A stretch of 64,000 nt of DNA from Hymenobacter chitinivorans DSM 11115 (GCF_002797555.1 NZ_PGFA01000003.1:124001-188000), one strand, 5' to 3'. Shown: positions 24,169 to 32,971, numbered from the stretch's first letter. The notes: generated by a model not told the origin, from the letters alone. Numbers and translations: made by a program.

Positions 24169-25434
24169 CTATTTGTCCTGCAGATGCTCGGCTTTCCAGC
24201 GCATGGCCGTCAGGACTCGGGTGCGGCCACTGGGGTGGTCGAAGAAGATGACTTCCTCCAGCGGAGTGGGGCTGATTTTGCGGTACTCGGAGAGCTTCAT
24301 GGCCGTGGAGGCAAACCCGTCGGGCTGGCGGGCGGCGTTCAGGCCAAAGACGTCGGCTTCCTGCTCCTGGGTTCGGATGATGGTGTTGAAGCCGGGCTGA
24401 GCCAGGAAGGTAAACACCCCGAACAAGGCGGCTATCAGGGGTAGGCCGCCCACGTCGCCGATGCTACTGATGCCCCAGCGTGTGCCGTAGCGGCCCAGCA
24501 GGCGGTGAAAGGCCCAGTCGACGAAGGCCAGCCCCAGCCCGACGATGAGCACGAAGAAGATGAGCATCTTGGGAATGTGGTTGAGCACGTAGTGGCCCAG
24601 CTCGTGGCCCATGACGGCCTGCACCTCGGCCGGAGTGCAGCGGTTGAGCAGGTTGTCGTTGAGCGACACTCGAATAGTGGAGCCCAGCCCGCTCACGTTG
24701 GCGCTGATCCGCTTGCTCTGCCGGGAGGCATCCACCAGGTACACGTTGTCGGCCGGCACGCCGTTGGCCCGGGCCATGCTCAGAATCTGGCGGCGCACCG
24801 GGCCGTCGGGCAGCGGGGTGTATTTATTGAACAGCGGGCTGATAAAAACCGGCGACACAAATACGGCCACTACCAGAAATCCCGCGGCCAGGGCCGTAGC
24901 CCACACCCACCAGCGGCGGCCCGCCCGCCGGATGGCCACGTACAGCACCAGCACCGCCACGCTACCCACCACCACCGACAAGGCCAAGCTCTTCAGGTCA
25001 TCGGTCAGCCACTGGCCGAAGCTCTGGTTCGACAGCCCGTACTGATGCTCCCGGACGTAGTTGTCGTAGATATTCAGCGGGTAGCTCAGCAGGTGGGCCA
25101 GTAGTATATAGAGGGCAATGTAGGCCCACGTGGGCAGCACTTTGGTGGGCAGGCGCTGCGTCCAGGCCTTCATACGGCGGGACAGGCCCAGGACCAAGAA
25201 CACGGCGGCCAGGGCCAGGCCGTAGAGCAGGTTGCCGAGCTGCAGCCAGTAGCCGCCTTCAAAATAGGCATCGGAGCTGGCTTTCTGGGCCGTGGTCAGG
25301 GTGTTGAGGTAGTGCTGGGTGGCGGCCTCTACGCTGAAGGCAGTGGAATCGGGGGAAGGGGCAGCCAGCACCGGCAGGGTCAGCAGCAGAAGCAGGGCAC
25401 CGACGCCCAACTGGCGTTTGGTAAATAGGGACAT
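24169..25434 (-). CDS. M48 family (Ste24-like) CAAX-type metalloprotease
   Basis: This 421-aa membrane protease has an N-terminal signal or helix and several more membrane segments (LLYGLALAAVFLVLGLS, WAYIALYILLAHLLSYPLNI and others). The zinc site is VMGHELGHYVLNH (HExxH) near residue 278, with a downstream EQEADVFGLNAA supplying the third ligand. NVSGLGSTIRVSLNDNLL precedes it. The architecture matches the CAAX prenyl protease 1 / Ste24 group, which in bacteria is thought to act in membrane-protein quality control. Confidence 0.92.
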   Translation of the reverse strand: MSLFTKRQLGVGALLLLLTLPVLAAPSPDSTAFSVEAATQHYLNTLTTAQKASSDAYFEGGYWLQLGNLLYGLALAAVFLVLGLSRRMKAWTQRLPTKVLPTWAYIALYILLAHLLSYPLNIYDNYVREHQYGLSNQSFGQWLTDDLKSLALSVVVGSVAVLVLYVAIRRAGRRWWVWATALAAGFLVVAVFVSPVFISPLFNKYTPLPDGPVRRQILSMARANGVPADNVYLVDASRQSKRISANVSGLGSTIRVSLNDNLLNRCTPAEVQAVMGHELGHYVLNHIPKMLIFFVLIVGLGLAFVDWAFHRLLGRYGTRWGISSIGDVGGLPLIAALFGVFTFLAQPGFNTIIRTQEQEADVFGLNAARQPDGFASTAMKLSEYRKISPTPLEEVIFFDHPSGRTRVLTAMRWKAEHLQDK

Positions 25435-25576
25435 ACAAGCAAATGAAAAGATACAACTAGTAACGTGCCCTCCTGCGGCGGCAGGGAGCGGAGCTATATT
25501 CTAAAACCCAGATGCGCAGGTGCGGGCCGCAGTTGCCTACCATCGGGCTGAAGCGGGGAAACAGTAAAAACTGCCG

Positions 25577-26443
25577 CTACCGACTGGCTAGCAGCGGCCC
25601 AATTTGTTGGCGCACTGCCGGTAGCAGAAATAGCTCGTGGCCCTGGCCGGGGAGCTGCACTAATTTGGCGAGGCTGCGCCGCTGGTGCAAAGCCTCCCAA
25701 TACGCCCAGCTGAAGCGCGGCGGCGTTACCGAATCGGCCTGGCCCACAACCAGGGTAATGGGCACGGTCACGTCCACATTGCCAACCAAGGCCTGGGGCG
25801 AGAGGCTGCGCACCGACTTTTTCCAGATGGCTTTGCCTTCTTCCAGCTGTAGCATATGGCTGCGCCAGCGGGGCACGTCGCAGGGGCAGGAAGCCAGCAG
25901 GGCTGCATCAGCCCGGTCGGGGTAGCGACCCAGCACGTTGGCCGCTATGGCCGCTCCGCCCGAATGACCCGCCACGACGACCCGGCCCGCGTGATAATGT
26001 TCCCGCAGCTCCCGCAGGGCGGCCGCCACGGCATCGACGGCGGCAGCGGTGTAGTTGTCGCCGGTAGCCTCGCCCCGGGTGCCGGCCGACTGCTGCCCCT
26101 GCGCATCGGTGTAGCCGGGCCGCAGCAGGCCCACGGCCACTACGTTGGGGTAGGTGGCGGCCAATTGCCGGGCCAGGGTGTACTGGTACTCCGGTGGGCG
26201 AAAGGGCGCGTCGCCGTGCAGAATGACCACCAGCGTGGGGCGGGAAGTGAGTTTGGGGCTACGGAAGGCGCGCAGGTGCAGGCGCTGGGTTTTCTGGCCC
26301 ACCCATTCCAGTGTGTCGGGAGTAAGGCTCTCGGCTAGCCCGCCGCCTGCGGGGGAGTTGGCCGAGTTACCCTGGCAGCTACTGGTGAGCAAAGCGGCAA
26401 AGCCAAGCAGGGCGGACAGATGGTAGCGGAGGGGCAGTGGCAT
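25577..26443 (-). CDS. Lipoprotein alpha/beta-hydrolase
   Basis: This 288-aa protein starts at the ATG at 26443, giving a lipobox LLTSSC. VVILHGDAPFRPPEYQYTLA forms the oxyanion region, and VVAGHSGGAAIAANVLGRYP carries the nucleophile Ser (GHSGG). PITLVVGQADSVTPP supplies the Asp region and GQGHELFLLP the His. It is an esterase or peptidase-like hydrolase anchored in the envelope; its substrate is unknown. It is divergent from the AraC gene at 26712. Confidence 0.85.
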   Translation of the reverse strand: MPLPLRYHLSALLGFAALLTSSCQGNSANSPAGGGLAESLTPDTLEWVGQKTQRLHLRAFRSPKLTSRPTLVVILHGDAPFRPPEYQYTLARQLAATYPNVVAVGLLRPGYTDAQGQQSAGTRGEATGDNYTAAAVDAVAAALRELREHYHAGRVVVAGHSGGAAIAANVLGRYPDRADAALLASCPCDVPRWRSHMLQLEEGKAIWKKSVRSLSPQALVGNVDVTVPITLVVGQADSVTPPRFSWAYWEALHQRRSLAKLVQLPGQGHELFLLPAVRQQIGPLLASR

Positions 26444-26711
26444 GGCGGTAACGGATAAGAAGCAGATATCCAACCTCCCAGCCGCGGCGCTGGGCAGGAG
26501 GTTGCTGCTCCGAGTTAAGCAAAAGCGCGCAAAACAAACAACCGCCAACTGAACAGGGCGGGAGCCCGCCGGCTGTTTCCCATTTTCGACAAACTACCAG
26601 CTAGTCGGGGTGGTGCTGAGGGGAGCTGCGCCGCCTTGCTGTTCAAACTTATTACGCCGGCTGCTGGTAGATGCCCTACCTTTGATTTATACAGTAGCCA
26701 AGTCGTCCGGT

Positions 26712-27635
26712 ATGAAACCCAACTCCCTCGAAGACTTTTACGCCAAATTGCGGGCCCCCACCGAGGCTACACCCCGGCCCGCCGCGGGTGGGCAGCACGA
26801 AGTGGGCCACTTCAACATCTTTCGGGTGGAAGACCTGATGCGGACCTACCCCAACCGGCCCCAGATGTCGTTCGACCGGCGGGAGTTCTACAAGATGAGT
26901 TTGATCCGGGGCCGTAGCCGGGTGGAGTACGCCGACCAGGCCGTGGAAGTCGAGCGGCAGGCCCTGTGGTTTGCCTCTTCGCGGGTGCCCTACCGTTGGC
27001 TGCCGCACACGCTGGAGCAAAGCGGTTACTTCTGCATCTTCACCGAGGAGTTTCTCTTGCCCGGCCGCAGCGGGGTGGTGCTGGAAGAACTCCCGATGTT
27101 CCAGCCCGGCGGGCAGCCAGTACTGGCACTGAATGATGCCGAATATGCCGCCGTGGAGGCCGTTTTTGAGAAAATGGCCCGGGAAATCACCTCCACCTAC
27201 GCCTATAAGTACGACCTGCTGCGCACCTACCTCTGGGAGCTGGTGCACGGCGGGCAGAAGCTGCAGCCGGCCCCGGCTGCGGCGCCCAATCACAGCGCCG
27301 CGGCCCGGCTCACCAGCCTGTTTGGCGAGCTGCTCGAGCGGCAGTTTCCCCTGGCCGCGCCCCAGCAGCAGCTGCGCCTGCGCACGGCCAAGGACTACGC
27401 CGACCACTTGGCCGTGCACGTCAACCACCTCAACCGGGTGCTCAAAGAAACCACCGGCCACACGACCACCGAGCTCATTGGCGGGCGGGTAACCCAGGAG
27501 GCCCGGATGCTGCTCAAGCAAACCACCTGGACCGTCTCCGAAATTGCCGACAGCCTCGGCTTTACCGACGTGGCCCACTTCTGCAATTTCTTCAAGCGCC
27601 AGACCAGCCTTACCCCCGGCGACTTCCGCAGCTAG
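26712..27635 (+). CDS. AraC family transcriptional regulator
   Basis: This 307-aa regulator starts at the ATG at 26712. The N-terminal half is a cupin-like sensor region (HFNIFRVEDL, EFYKMSLIRGRSRVEYADQA). The C-terminal third is the double helix-turn-helix: YADHLAVHVNHLNRVLKETT and TVSEIADSLGFTDVAHFCNF, then FKRQTSLTPGDFR. It lies 113 bp upstream of the SDR gene on the same strand, a usual arrangement for regulator and target. The effector is unknown. Confidence 0.9.
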   Translation: MKPNSLEDFYAKLRAPTEATPRPAAGGQHEVGHFNIFRVEDLMRTYPNRPQMSFDRREFYKMSLIRGRSRVEYADQAVEVERQALWFASSRVPYRWLPHTLEQSGYFCIFTEEFLLPGRSGVVLEELPMFQPGGQPVLALNDAEYAAVEAVFEKMAREITSTYAYKYDLLRTYLWELVHGGQKLQPAPAAAPNHSAAARLTSLFGELLERQFPLAAPQQQLRLRTAKDYADHLAVHVNHLNRVLKETTGHTTTELIGGRVTQEARMLLKQTTWTVSEIADSLGFTDVAHFCNFFKRQTSLTPGDFRS

Positions 27636-27748
27636 CCCCCGTTGTTTGAATGTTGCAGCAGATGGTTTGACTCGCGCAATGGTGCGGCGGCCCGCGCTCC
27701 GGTCCTTTGCAGGGTAAAAAACTACTACTCTCTAAAGAACCATATCAC

Positions 27749-28630
27749 ATGCGAGTTTTCGTAACCGGCGCTACGGGCTTTATCGGCTCGGCCATTGTTC
27801 AGGAATTACTCGGGGCGGGCCACCAGGTGCTCGGCCTGACCCGCTCCGAGGCGGGCGCGCAGGCCCTGACCGCGGCCGGCGCCGAGGTACACCGCGGCTC
27901 CCTCGATGACCTGGACAGCCTGCGCCGCGGGGCCCAGGCCGCCGACGGCGTTATTCATACCGCCTTCAACCACAACTTCCAGGAGTACGAGGCCGCCGGC
28001 CAAACCGACCGGCTGGCTATTGAGGCCCTGGGCCAGGTGCTGGCTGGCTCCGGGCGGCCCCTGCTCGTCACGGCCGGGCTGGCGGGCTTTGCCCCGGGTC
28101 GCCCCGCTACTGAGGACGACCTCCCCGTCGCTTTGCCCCGCCTCTCAGAGCCGACGGCTATGGCCCTGGCCGAGCAGGACGTGCGGGCCATAGTAATACG
28201 CCTGGCCGCCTCCGTCCACGACCGGAACGACCACGGCTTTGTGCCCACGCTCATCAACATTGCCCGCGAAAAAGGCGTGGCGGCTTACGTGGGCGAAGGA
28301 CTGAACCGCTGGCCCGCCGTGCACCGCCTCGACGCTGCCCGCCTCTACCGCCTGGCCCTGGAGCAGGGGCAGGCCGGGGCCCGCTACCACGGCGTGGCCG
28401 ACGAAGGCATTGCCCTGCGCGACCTGACCGCCCTCATCGGCCGTCACCTGGGCGTGCCCGTCGTGACCAAAACGGCGGCGGAAGCTCCCGACCACTTCGG
28501 CTGGATGGCCCGCTTCGTGGGACTCGACCTGACCGCTACCAACACCCTCACCCGGCAGCGCCTGGGCTGGCAGCCCACCCACCCCGGCCTGCTCGCCGAC
28601 CTGGAGCAGGGCCACTATTTCGGGGTCTGA
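27749..28630 (+). CDS. NAD(P)-dependent epimerase/dehydratase-like SDR
   Basis: This 293-aa extended or atypical SDR starts at the ATG at 27749. MRVFVTGATGFIGSAIVQEL supplies the GxxGxxG nucleotide site. GVIHTAFNHNFQEYEAAGQT and VLAGSGRPLLVTAGLAG follow, and the C-terminal part (YHGVADEGIALRDLTALIG) matches reductases of the same group. The substrate is not evident. It lies after an AraC regulator and before a strong terminator, so it may be that regulator's target. Confidence 0.88.
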   Translation: MRVFVTGATGFIGSAIVQELLGAGHQVLGLTRSEAGAQALTAAGAEVHRGSLDDLDSLRRGAQAADGVIHTAFNHNFQEYEAAGQTDRLAIEALGQVLAGSGRPLLVTAGLAGFAPGRPATEDDLPVALPRLSEPTAMALAEQDVRAIVIRLAASVHDRNDHGFVPTLINIAREKGVAAYVGEGLNRWPAVHRLDAARLYRLALEQGQAGARYHGVADEGIALRDLTALIGRHLGVPVVTKTAAEAPDHFGWMARFVGLDLTATNTLTRQRLGWQPTHPGLLADLEQGHYFGV

Positions 28631-28671
28631 GTAGCCCAGTAATAGTAGCCCGGCCCGTTGAGCAAAAGGCC

Positions 28672-28716
28672 AAAACAGAGGCAGCCGGAATAAATCATTC
28701 CGGCTGCCTCTGTTTT
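28672..28716. terminator. Strong bidirectional terminator
   Basis: A perfect 19-bp stem (AAAACAGAGGCAGCCGGAA and complement) with a 7-nt loop, flanked by A and T runs, lies between convergent genes. Confidence 0.9.
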
Positions 28717-28883
28717 GTAGAGACTCCTGGAAAGTGGAAAAACTCCCCGGCGGCGTTATTTAACTACCCCCGGGTCATTTAAACCTGCGTCCCGACTTGC
28801 TCAGCCGGAAAACAAGCCAGCCTTGCGTGCGGGCCCTGGGCCGGGGTGGGGCGGTAACCATCCGGCTTGTGGTAAGCCAGGCT

Positions 28884-29447
28884 TTAGCGCGGACCGGCGG
28901 GGCCCCCGACAGTCGGGGCCCGCAGGCGCAGGTACTGCTGCAGCCACACCGGGTAGAGGTTGTAGCCCACGTTCGTCAGCAGCAGCAGCGCGGCCCAGCC
29001 GAAGTAGCCGTGGGCCAACGCATAGAGGCTCACCAGCCCAAAGAACACCAGCAGCACTACATGGAACCGCTCCATGTGGTAGCTGTTTGCCACCAGGGCC
29101 CGCACCGCCCGCCGGTGGGGCACGTGCCGGTACTGCGGGTAGCGGCGGCGCAGCAACGTATTCACCAACGTGCCGTGCTGGGTGAAGCGCCCTACCACCG
29201 GCACCCCCAGCCGCCGGTACACCGCCGCCGAGCGGCTCAGCTGCCAGTGCCGAAACCACGCCTGGGGTACCAGATAGCCCAGCAGACTCACCCCCAGCAG
29301 CGCCCAGAGCCAGGGCCGGGCCATGTGCTGGTAGCAAAACACGCTCAGCGGGACCAGCGCCAGCCCCGACCACAGCACGCTCGGTACCGCATTGAGGGCG
29401 TGTACCAGGGCGGCCGAGGGAGCGGCGGGGTTTCGGCTAGTAGGCAT
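28884..29447 (-). CDS. Small integral membrane protein, possibly CrtO-like acyltransferase
   Basis: This 187-aa protein starts at MPTSRNPAAPSAA (ATG at 29447). It has about four membrane segments (VPSVLWSGLALVPLSVFC, LWALLGVSLLGYLVP, VVLLVFFGLVSLYALAHGYF, WAALLLLTNVGYNLYPVWLQ) and a basic loop RRLGVPVVGRFTQHGTLVN. The closing NLYPVWLQQYLRLR recalls glycosyl-diaponeurosporenoate acyltransferase (CrtO) ends, but the match is weak. Function is left open. Confidence 0.65.
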   Translation of the reverse strand: MPTSRNPAAPSAALVHALNAVPSVLWSGLALVPLSVFCYQHMARPWLWALLGVSLLGYLVPQAWFRHWQLSRSAAVYRRLGVPVVGRFTQHGTLVNTLLRRRYPQYRHVPHRRAVRALVANSYHMERFHVVLLVFFGLVSLYALAHGYFGWAALLLLTNVGYNLYPVWLQQYLRLRAPTVGGPAGPR

Positions 29448-29470
29448 GGCAACAGACCGGTGGGGCCGGG

Positions 29471-30094
29471 TTACTGCACCGGCAAGTTCACAAACGTGCC
29501 CGTCACGGCCACCGTGCACTTCTTGCGCAGCGGCTCGGGCAAGCCGGCCAGGGCGCCGGGGTCCGAGACGCTGATTTGCCGCAGCACGAAGGAGCCGGAG
29601 ACCTGCCGGGCCCGGGCGTCGTACTTACTGATGGTGACCGAGCCGCTGCCCAGGGCACTGAAGTAGGTATCGATGAGGGGCCGGGCCACGGCGGGGCCCA
29701 CCAGGTAGGCCCCGCCGGCACCCAGCTGGTTGATGCTGTAGAGGTAGAACGGGTGAGTGCCGGTCCAGGCGGCGCCGAGCTGGGTGGCCGGCACCATCAG
29801 GCGTACCTGCTCGGCCTGGTCGGGCACCTCCAGCACGATTTGCAGGCCCTGGTACGACGACATAAGCGCGCCCGGGCCCATGGCCGTGGCCTTAATCCGT
29901 TCGGCCGGGTAGCCGCTTTGCAGCACCAATACCGTGTCGCCGTTCGGGGTGGAGGGCGTCAGCGGATACCGCAGCTCCCGCTGCATCCGGGTTTCGGCGG
30001 CCGGCTGCGGGGCCTGGTCGGCGTCGGATTTGTCGGCGCAGGCGGGCAAGGCAATAGTGACAGCCGTGAGTAGGAGCGCGAAAAGAGGCCTCAT
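29471..30094 (-). CDS. Hypothetical lipoprotein
   Basis: This 207-aa protein has a lipoprotein signal (MRPLFALLLTAVTIALPAC, Cys at 19) followed by a short acidic and proline-rich linker. The remainder is predicted to be mostly beta-strand (TVLVLQSGYPAERIKATAMG, GLQIVLEVPDQAEQVRLMVP, GSVTISKYDARARQVSGSFV). I do not recognise a family. It lies 23 bp upstream of the membrane protein at 28884 on the same strand, so the two may be co-transcribed. Confidence 0.75.
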   Translation of the reverse strand: MRPLFALLLTAVTIALPACADKSDADQAPQPAAETRMQRELRYPLTPSTPNGDTVLVLQSGYPAERIKATAMGPGALMSSYQGLQIVLEVPDQAEQVRLMVPATQLGAAWTGTHPFYLYSINQLGAGGAYLVGPAVARPLIDTYFSALGSGSVTISKYDARARQVSGSFVLRQISVSDPGALAGLPEPLRKKCTVAVTGTFVNLPVQ

Positions 30095-30206
30095 AGGGAA
30101 GTTCGATACAAGTAAAACGATACATAGCCGGCCCCTATATTGCTACCAAACCCCGTGCAGTGCTGGCTAAGGTGGCAACTCGGGTGAGGGTGCGGTTAGG
30201 GCAACC

Positions 30207-30240
30207 CAAGAGCTGCTTCTGGTTAGGAGCGGCTCTTGGC
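30207..30240. terminator. Hairpin downstream of the beta-barrel gene region
   Basis: An 8-bp stem CCAAGAGC / GCTCTTGG with further partial pairing lies beyond the tail remnant. There is no clear T-run, so its role is uncertain. Confidence 0.4.
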
Positions 30241-30257
30241 GGTAAAGGTTGCAGCCC

Positions 30258-30350
30258 TGGTAGCCCTCCTTCTGGAACCCGAACTCCCGAAGCCTGGCTT
30301 CAAACGTGCCCGCAAACTGGGCCTTGGGATGGTAACTCAGGGCGCGCCGG
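30258..30350 (-). pseudogene. Degenerate copy of the 3' end of the 231-aa gene
   Basis: On the minus strand this stretch reads AQFAGTFEARLREFGFQKEG, matching AQFPDTFEAKLREFGFQKES at the end of the gene at 31342. The nucleotide match continues to both sides. The stop codon TAG of the parent has become CAG, so reading continues to a later stop. It is a decayed 3' tail duplicate separated from the parent by the beta-barrel gene at 30453. Confidence 0.85.
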
Positions 30351-30452
30351 ACGAGCCCAAGGACAAGAACAACCACGCCGCCTGGGTGCCTCCCGACGGC
30401 GCGGTGTTAGGGTCTCGGGGCCCGGCTACGCTTGCTCCCCTGCCAGGCGGGC

Positions 30453-31115
30453 TCAGTGGAAATAGTAGCGCGCCCCCAGAGTCGCCCCGGAGCCCAAACC
30501 GTATGGCCACCGTTGGTACAGGTTGCCACTGGCCGTAAGATCAGTGCCCAGGCTCCATCGACGATTCAGGACGTAGCGAAAGCCGAACCCGAAGGTGTAA
30601 TAGCTGTTCCAGGCCTGGGCCTGGGAAACGATGGGAGTCCAGCCGTCGGTGCTGACGTAGGTATTCAGCTTATTGTAGGTCTTGGTTTGCCGGATATGGT
30701 AGAAGCTGACTCCCGCCAACGCATCGACCTGAAACCGGCGGGTGGGTTCGGAAAACCGCACCCGCAGCAGCACGGGCACGCCCCACACGGATTCTTTAAA
30801 GGTCTCGGCCACGTAGTTGGGAGTGCCGTCGTCGGCAAAATTATCGTCCAGGCTGCCGCCGCGCCCGTGAAACAGGCCCGCTTGCAGGGTCAGCGTCGGC
30901 AAGATTTCGTACCCCGCGTGCAGGGTGGTGCCCAGCAAGTAAACGCCCTGCCCATTTCTGTCCTCCACCGCCACCGTCCGGATTTCCAGCGTTGGGTCGG
31001 CTCCCACGTACCAGCGGTAGCCGACGGGGTCGGGAGTTTGGGCCCGGCAGGCGCTGGCGCTTAGCAGGAACAAGGTGCCGGCGGCGGCTACCCGGGCATA
31101 CAAGGTGGTTGCCAT
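30453..31115 (-). CDS. Outer-membrane beta-barrel protein
   Basis: This 220-aa protein has a signal peptide (ending ASACRAQ) and amphipathic strands typical of small Bacteroidota OmpA/PorT-like barrels: GVYLLGTTLHAGYEILPTLT, RRFQVDALAGVSFYHIRQTK, YYTFGFGFRYVLNRRWSLGT, and the aromatic C-terminus LGARYYFH. The ligand or function is unknown. It lies between the 231-aa gene and a duplicate of that gene's 3' end, as if inserted there. Confidence 0.85.
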   Translation of the reverse strand: MATTLYARVAAAGTLFLLSASACRAQTPDPVGYRWYVGADPTLEIRTVAVEDRNGQGVYLLGTTLHAGYEILPTLTLQAGLFHGRGGSLDDNFADDGTPNYVAETFKESVWGVPVLLRVRFSEPTRRFQVDALAGVSFYHIRQTKTYNKLNTYVSTDGWTPIVSQAQAWNSYYTFGFGFRYVLNRRWSLGTDLTASGNLYQRWPYGLGSGATLGARYYFH

Positions 31116-31227
31116 AACGATAGAGCTGAAAAATTGGGCTCGGCTGGAGGTAGAATGTTGGTTGCAGGATAGGGAAAGGAGCGGAAGAAGGCCGCTCTAA
31201 CCCGGCCCGGCGCCCCGGTAAGCCTAG

Positions 31228-31258
31228 CCCCGCCGCCCGGGGTGTTCGGGCGGCGGGG
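31228..31258. terminator. GC-rich hairpin after the 231-aa gene
   Basis: A perfect 12-bp stem CCCCGCCGCCCG / CGGGCGGCGGGG is set in a very GC-rich stretch between two minus-strand genes. It has no T-run, so it may be a stabilising or partial terminator hairpin. Confidence 0.45.
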
Positions 31259-31341
31259 GGCCGGGCGGGGCCATTTGCACCTCCCCGTCGGCTAACGAGT
31301 GGCGCGCGGCCCGCCCCGTGGGGCAGGAGCCCCCGCCGCTC

Positions 31342-32037
31342 CTAGTAGCTTTCCTTCTGGAAGCCGAACTCCCGGAGCTTGGCCTCGAACGTATCCGGGA
31401 ACTGGGCCTTGATGTGGTGAATCAGGGCGCGCAGGGCCTTGCGCACCTGTTCCTCGCCCTGGTCCTTGCTGCTCACCTTGCCGCTACGCTCCCCGCTGGT
31501 ATCGGAGCTGTCCTTCACCAGGGCCTTGTACTCGGTTATTAGCGGCTCCCAGTGGGCGGTGCCGTACTTGTTCTTGTCGAACTTGTGCGCCTTGAGGGCC
31601 TTGAGCAGCTTATCCAGCGACTTCACCCGCTCGGTGCGGTGGCGGGGCAGCTGATAGGACTTGTTTACTTTCTCGATTCCAAACTCGCCGTAGTAGGCTT
31701 TTTTGTCGTCGTTGGCCTCGGCCAGGTAGCCTTTCACGTAGCGCAGGCTTTGGTTGAGCAGCGTGTCCAACGTCTGCAGGCGCCTGGATTGCGGGGTGCG
31801 GGCATCACCGGCCGCATCGGCTTCGTCACGGCTCTCGGCGAAGGCCGCGGCCTGGGCGGCAAAGTCGGTCTTGCTGAGCCAGAGCAGCACGGGCAGCTCG
31901 GAGGCTTGCCAGGCTTTGGCGGCATTCGTGGCTACTTCCGCCAGGGCAATGGCCGAAGTGGGTAGTTGGCTGGCCCGGTTCACGGACTTGGTGGGTTCAG
32001 TGGGCGCGGCGGCCGACTCGGTAGCTTTACTAGACAT
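31342..32037 (-). CDS. Hypothetical helical protein
   Basis: This 231-aa protein is not recognised. It is predicted to be helical and charged throughout (SAIALAEVATNAAKAWQASE, LDTLLNQSLRYVKGYLAEAN, RVKSLDKLLKALKAHKFDKN, VRKALRALIHHIKAQFP) with no signal or membrane segment. The C-terminus FEAKLREFGFQKESY is duplicated at 30258. It resembles orphan proteins seen repeatedly in Hymenobacter genomes. It is divergent from the palindrome array and cREC gene at 32084-32681. Confidence 0.7.
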   Translation of the reverse strand: MSSKATESAAAPTEPTKSVNRASQLPTSAIALAEVATNAAKAWQASELPVLLWLSKTDFAAQAAAFAESRDEADAAGDARTPQSRRLQTLDTLLNQSLRYVKGYLAEANDDKKAYYGEFGIEKVNKSYQLPRHRTERVKSLDKLLKALKAHKFDKNKYGTAHWEPLITEYKALVKDSSDTSGERSGKVSSKDQGEEQVRKALRALIHHIKAQFPDTFEAKLREFGFQKESY

Positions 32038-32083
32038 TGATAAAAGGGGTTAAAGGATACAACGTCAGGAATATACCGTTCTG

Positions 32084-32329
32084 CTTATCTATTCCCAAGC
32101 AGAATCCTCACGGCCTGAAAACAAATGTTTTAGAGCCCTGAGGAATCCTCACTCGACCCAAACAAAAAAATATAGACCGTGAGGACTCCTCACGGTCTGC
32201 CAACGATTGTTTCCGGGCCGTGAGGAATCCTCACCGGGTATAAATAAAAATTTCCAAGCCGTGAGGATTCCTCAGGGCTTGGAAACTTTTGTAGGAGAGG
32301 GGTGAGGAGTTTCTACCGGCCGTATGTTT
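32084..32329. repeat. Six-unit, 41-bp-phased array of TGAGGAnTCCTCA palindromes
   Basis: The 13-bp palindrome TGAGGA-n-TCCTCA is centred at 32104 (left half decayed), 32145, 32186, 32227, 32268 and 32309 (right half decayed). The step is exactly 41 bp each time. The 28-nt spacers are unrelated in sequence but AT-rich in the middle. In the third and fifth units the flanks also pair (AGACCG with CGGTCT; TTCCAAGCCG with GGGCTTGGAA), each with a different sequence, which suggests selection for hairpins. The array ends at the promoter of the cREC gene. Confidence 0.9.
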
Positions 32330-32330
32330 G
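32323..32330 (+). promoter_or_regulatory. Candidate -7 element (TATGTTTG) for the cREC gene
   Basis: TATGTTTG matches TAnnTTTG and lies 33 bp upstream of the ATG at 32364. The last palindrome of the 41-bp array (32303-32315) lies between it and where a -33 element would be, so array-binding factors could control it. Confidence 0.5.
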
Positions 32331-32363
32331 CGAGCTTCCCACACTATCATTCCGTTTCAGCGC

Positions 32364-32681
32364 ATGCCAGGCTACAAACTATACCTAGATGATATCCGCA
32401 CGCCGAAGGGAGAGGGCTGGACCGTCGTAAGGAGCTTCGATGAGTTTGTCGCGACTATCAACCAACTCGGCCTGCCCCAGGAAATATCCTTCGACCATGA
32501 CCTGGGCTGGGACGACGAGCACGACTGCGAACTGAAAAGCGGCTACGACTGCGCCAAGTGGCTGGTCGAAAATGATCTGGTGGTCGAAAACTTCAACGTC
32601 CACTCGGCCAACCCGGTAGGAGCCGAGAACATCAACCGCCTGCTCCAAAACTTCCTGAAGTTTAAGCAGGGCTTACGCTAA
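32364..32681 (+). CDS. Cyclic-phosphate processing receiver-domain (cREC) protein
   Basis: This 105-aa protein starts at the ATG at 32364. It has the cREC layout: YKLYLDDIRTPKGEGWTVVR at the N-terminus with the DD pair, ISFDHDLGWDDEHDCELKSG near residue 48, and FNVHSANPVGAENINRLLQ near residue 83. This receiver-like family has been predicted to act on cyclic phosphates at RNA or nucleotide ends, in conflict or repair settings. That role is a family-level prediction. It sits right after the 41-bp palindrome array and before the first of two large palindromic repeats. Confidence 0.85.
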   Translation: MPGYKLYLDDIRTPKGEGWTVVRSFDEFVATINQLGLPQEISFDHDLGWDDEHDCELKSGYDCAKWLVENDLVVENFNVHSANPVGAENINRLLQNFLKFKQGLR

Positions 32682-32693
32682 CCTTCGCGGCAG

Positions 32694-32956
32694 CCTCGCG
32701 CAGTCGCTCGGCTGTGCCGAGTGACGACTACGCTCTGAGCAGCTCTGCTGCGAATCCGCCCGCGCCGCCAGGGTGTAGAGACGCATACTTGCGTCTCAAT
32801 CGTTGACCGAGATTCGTGCTTGCGGCGCGGACAATGAGACGCAAGTATGCGTCTCTACACGCAGGCGGCGATGGGCATGAATAACCCAAGCGGCGCGGGA
32901 CCCTCGCGGCACAGCCGCTCCAGCGTAAGCGTCACTCAGCAATAGCCGAGCGACTG
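32694..32956. repeat. 264-bp palindromic repeat, copy 1
   Basis: This copy begins with a 26-bp inverted repeat arm (32701-32726, CAGTCGCTCGGCTGTGCCGA and on). The right arm is slightly decayed. Inside is a second inverted pair, TAGAGACGCATACTTGCGTC and its complement. The whole unit could fold into one long hairpin. Copy 2 at 33459 is in the same orientation. Confidence 0.9.
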
Positions 32957-32971
32957 CAGGGGGTGGGGGAG

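Noticed and set aside
32084..32329. CRISPR-like look: 13-bp repeats with 28-nt spacers
   Set aside because: The repeat is too short and palindromic, outer units are decayed, flanks of two units pair with each other, and there are no cas genes.
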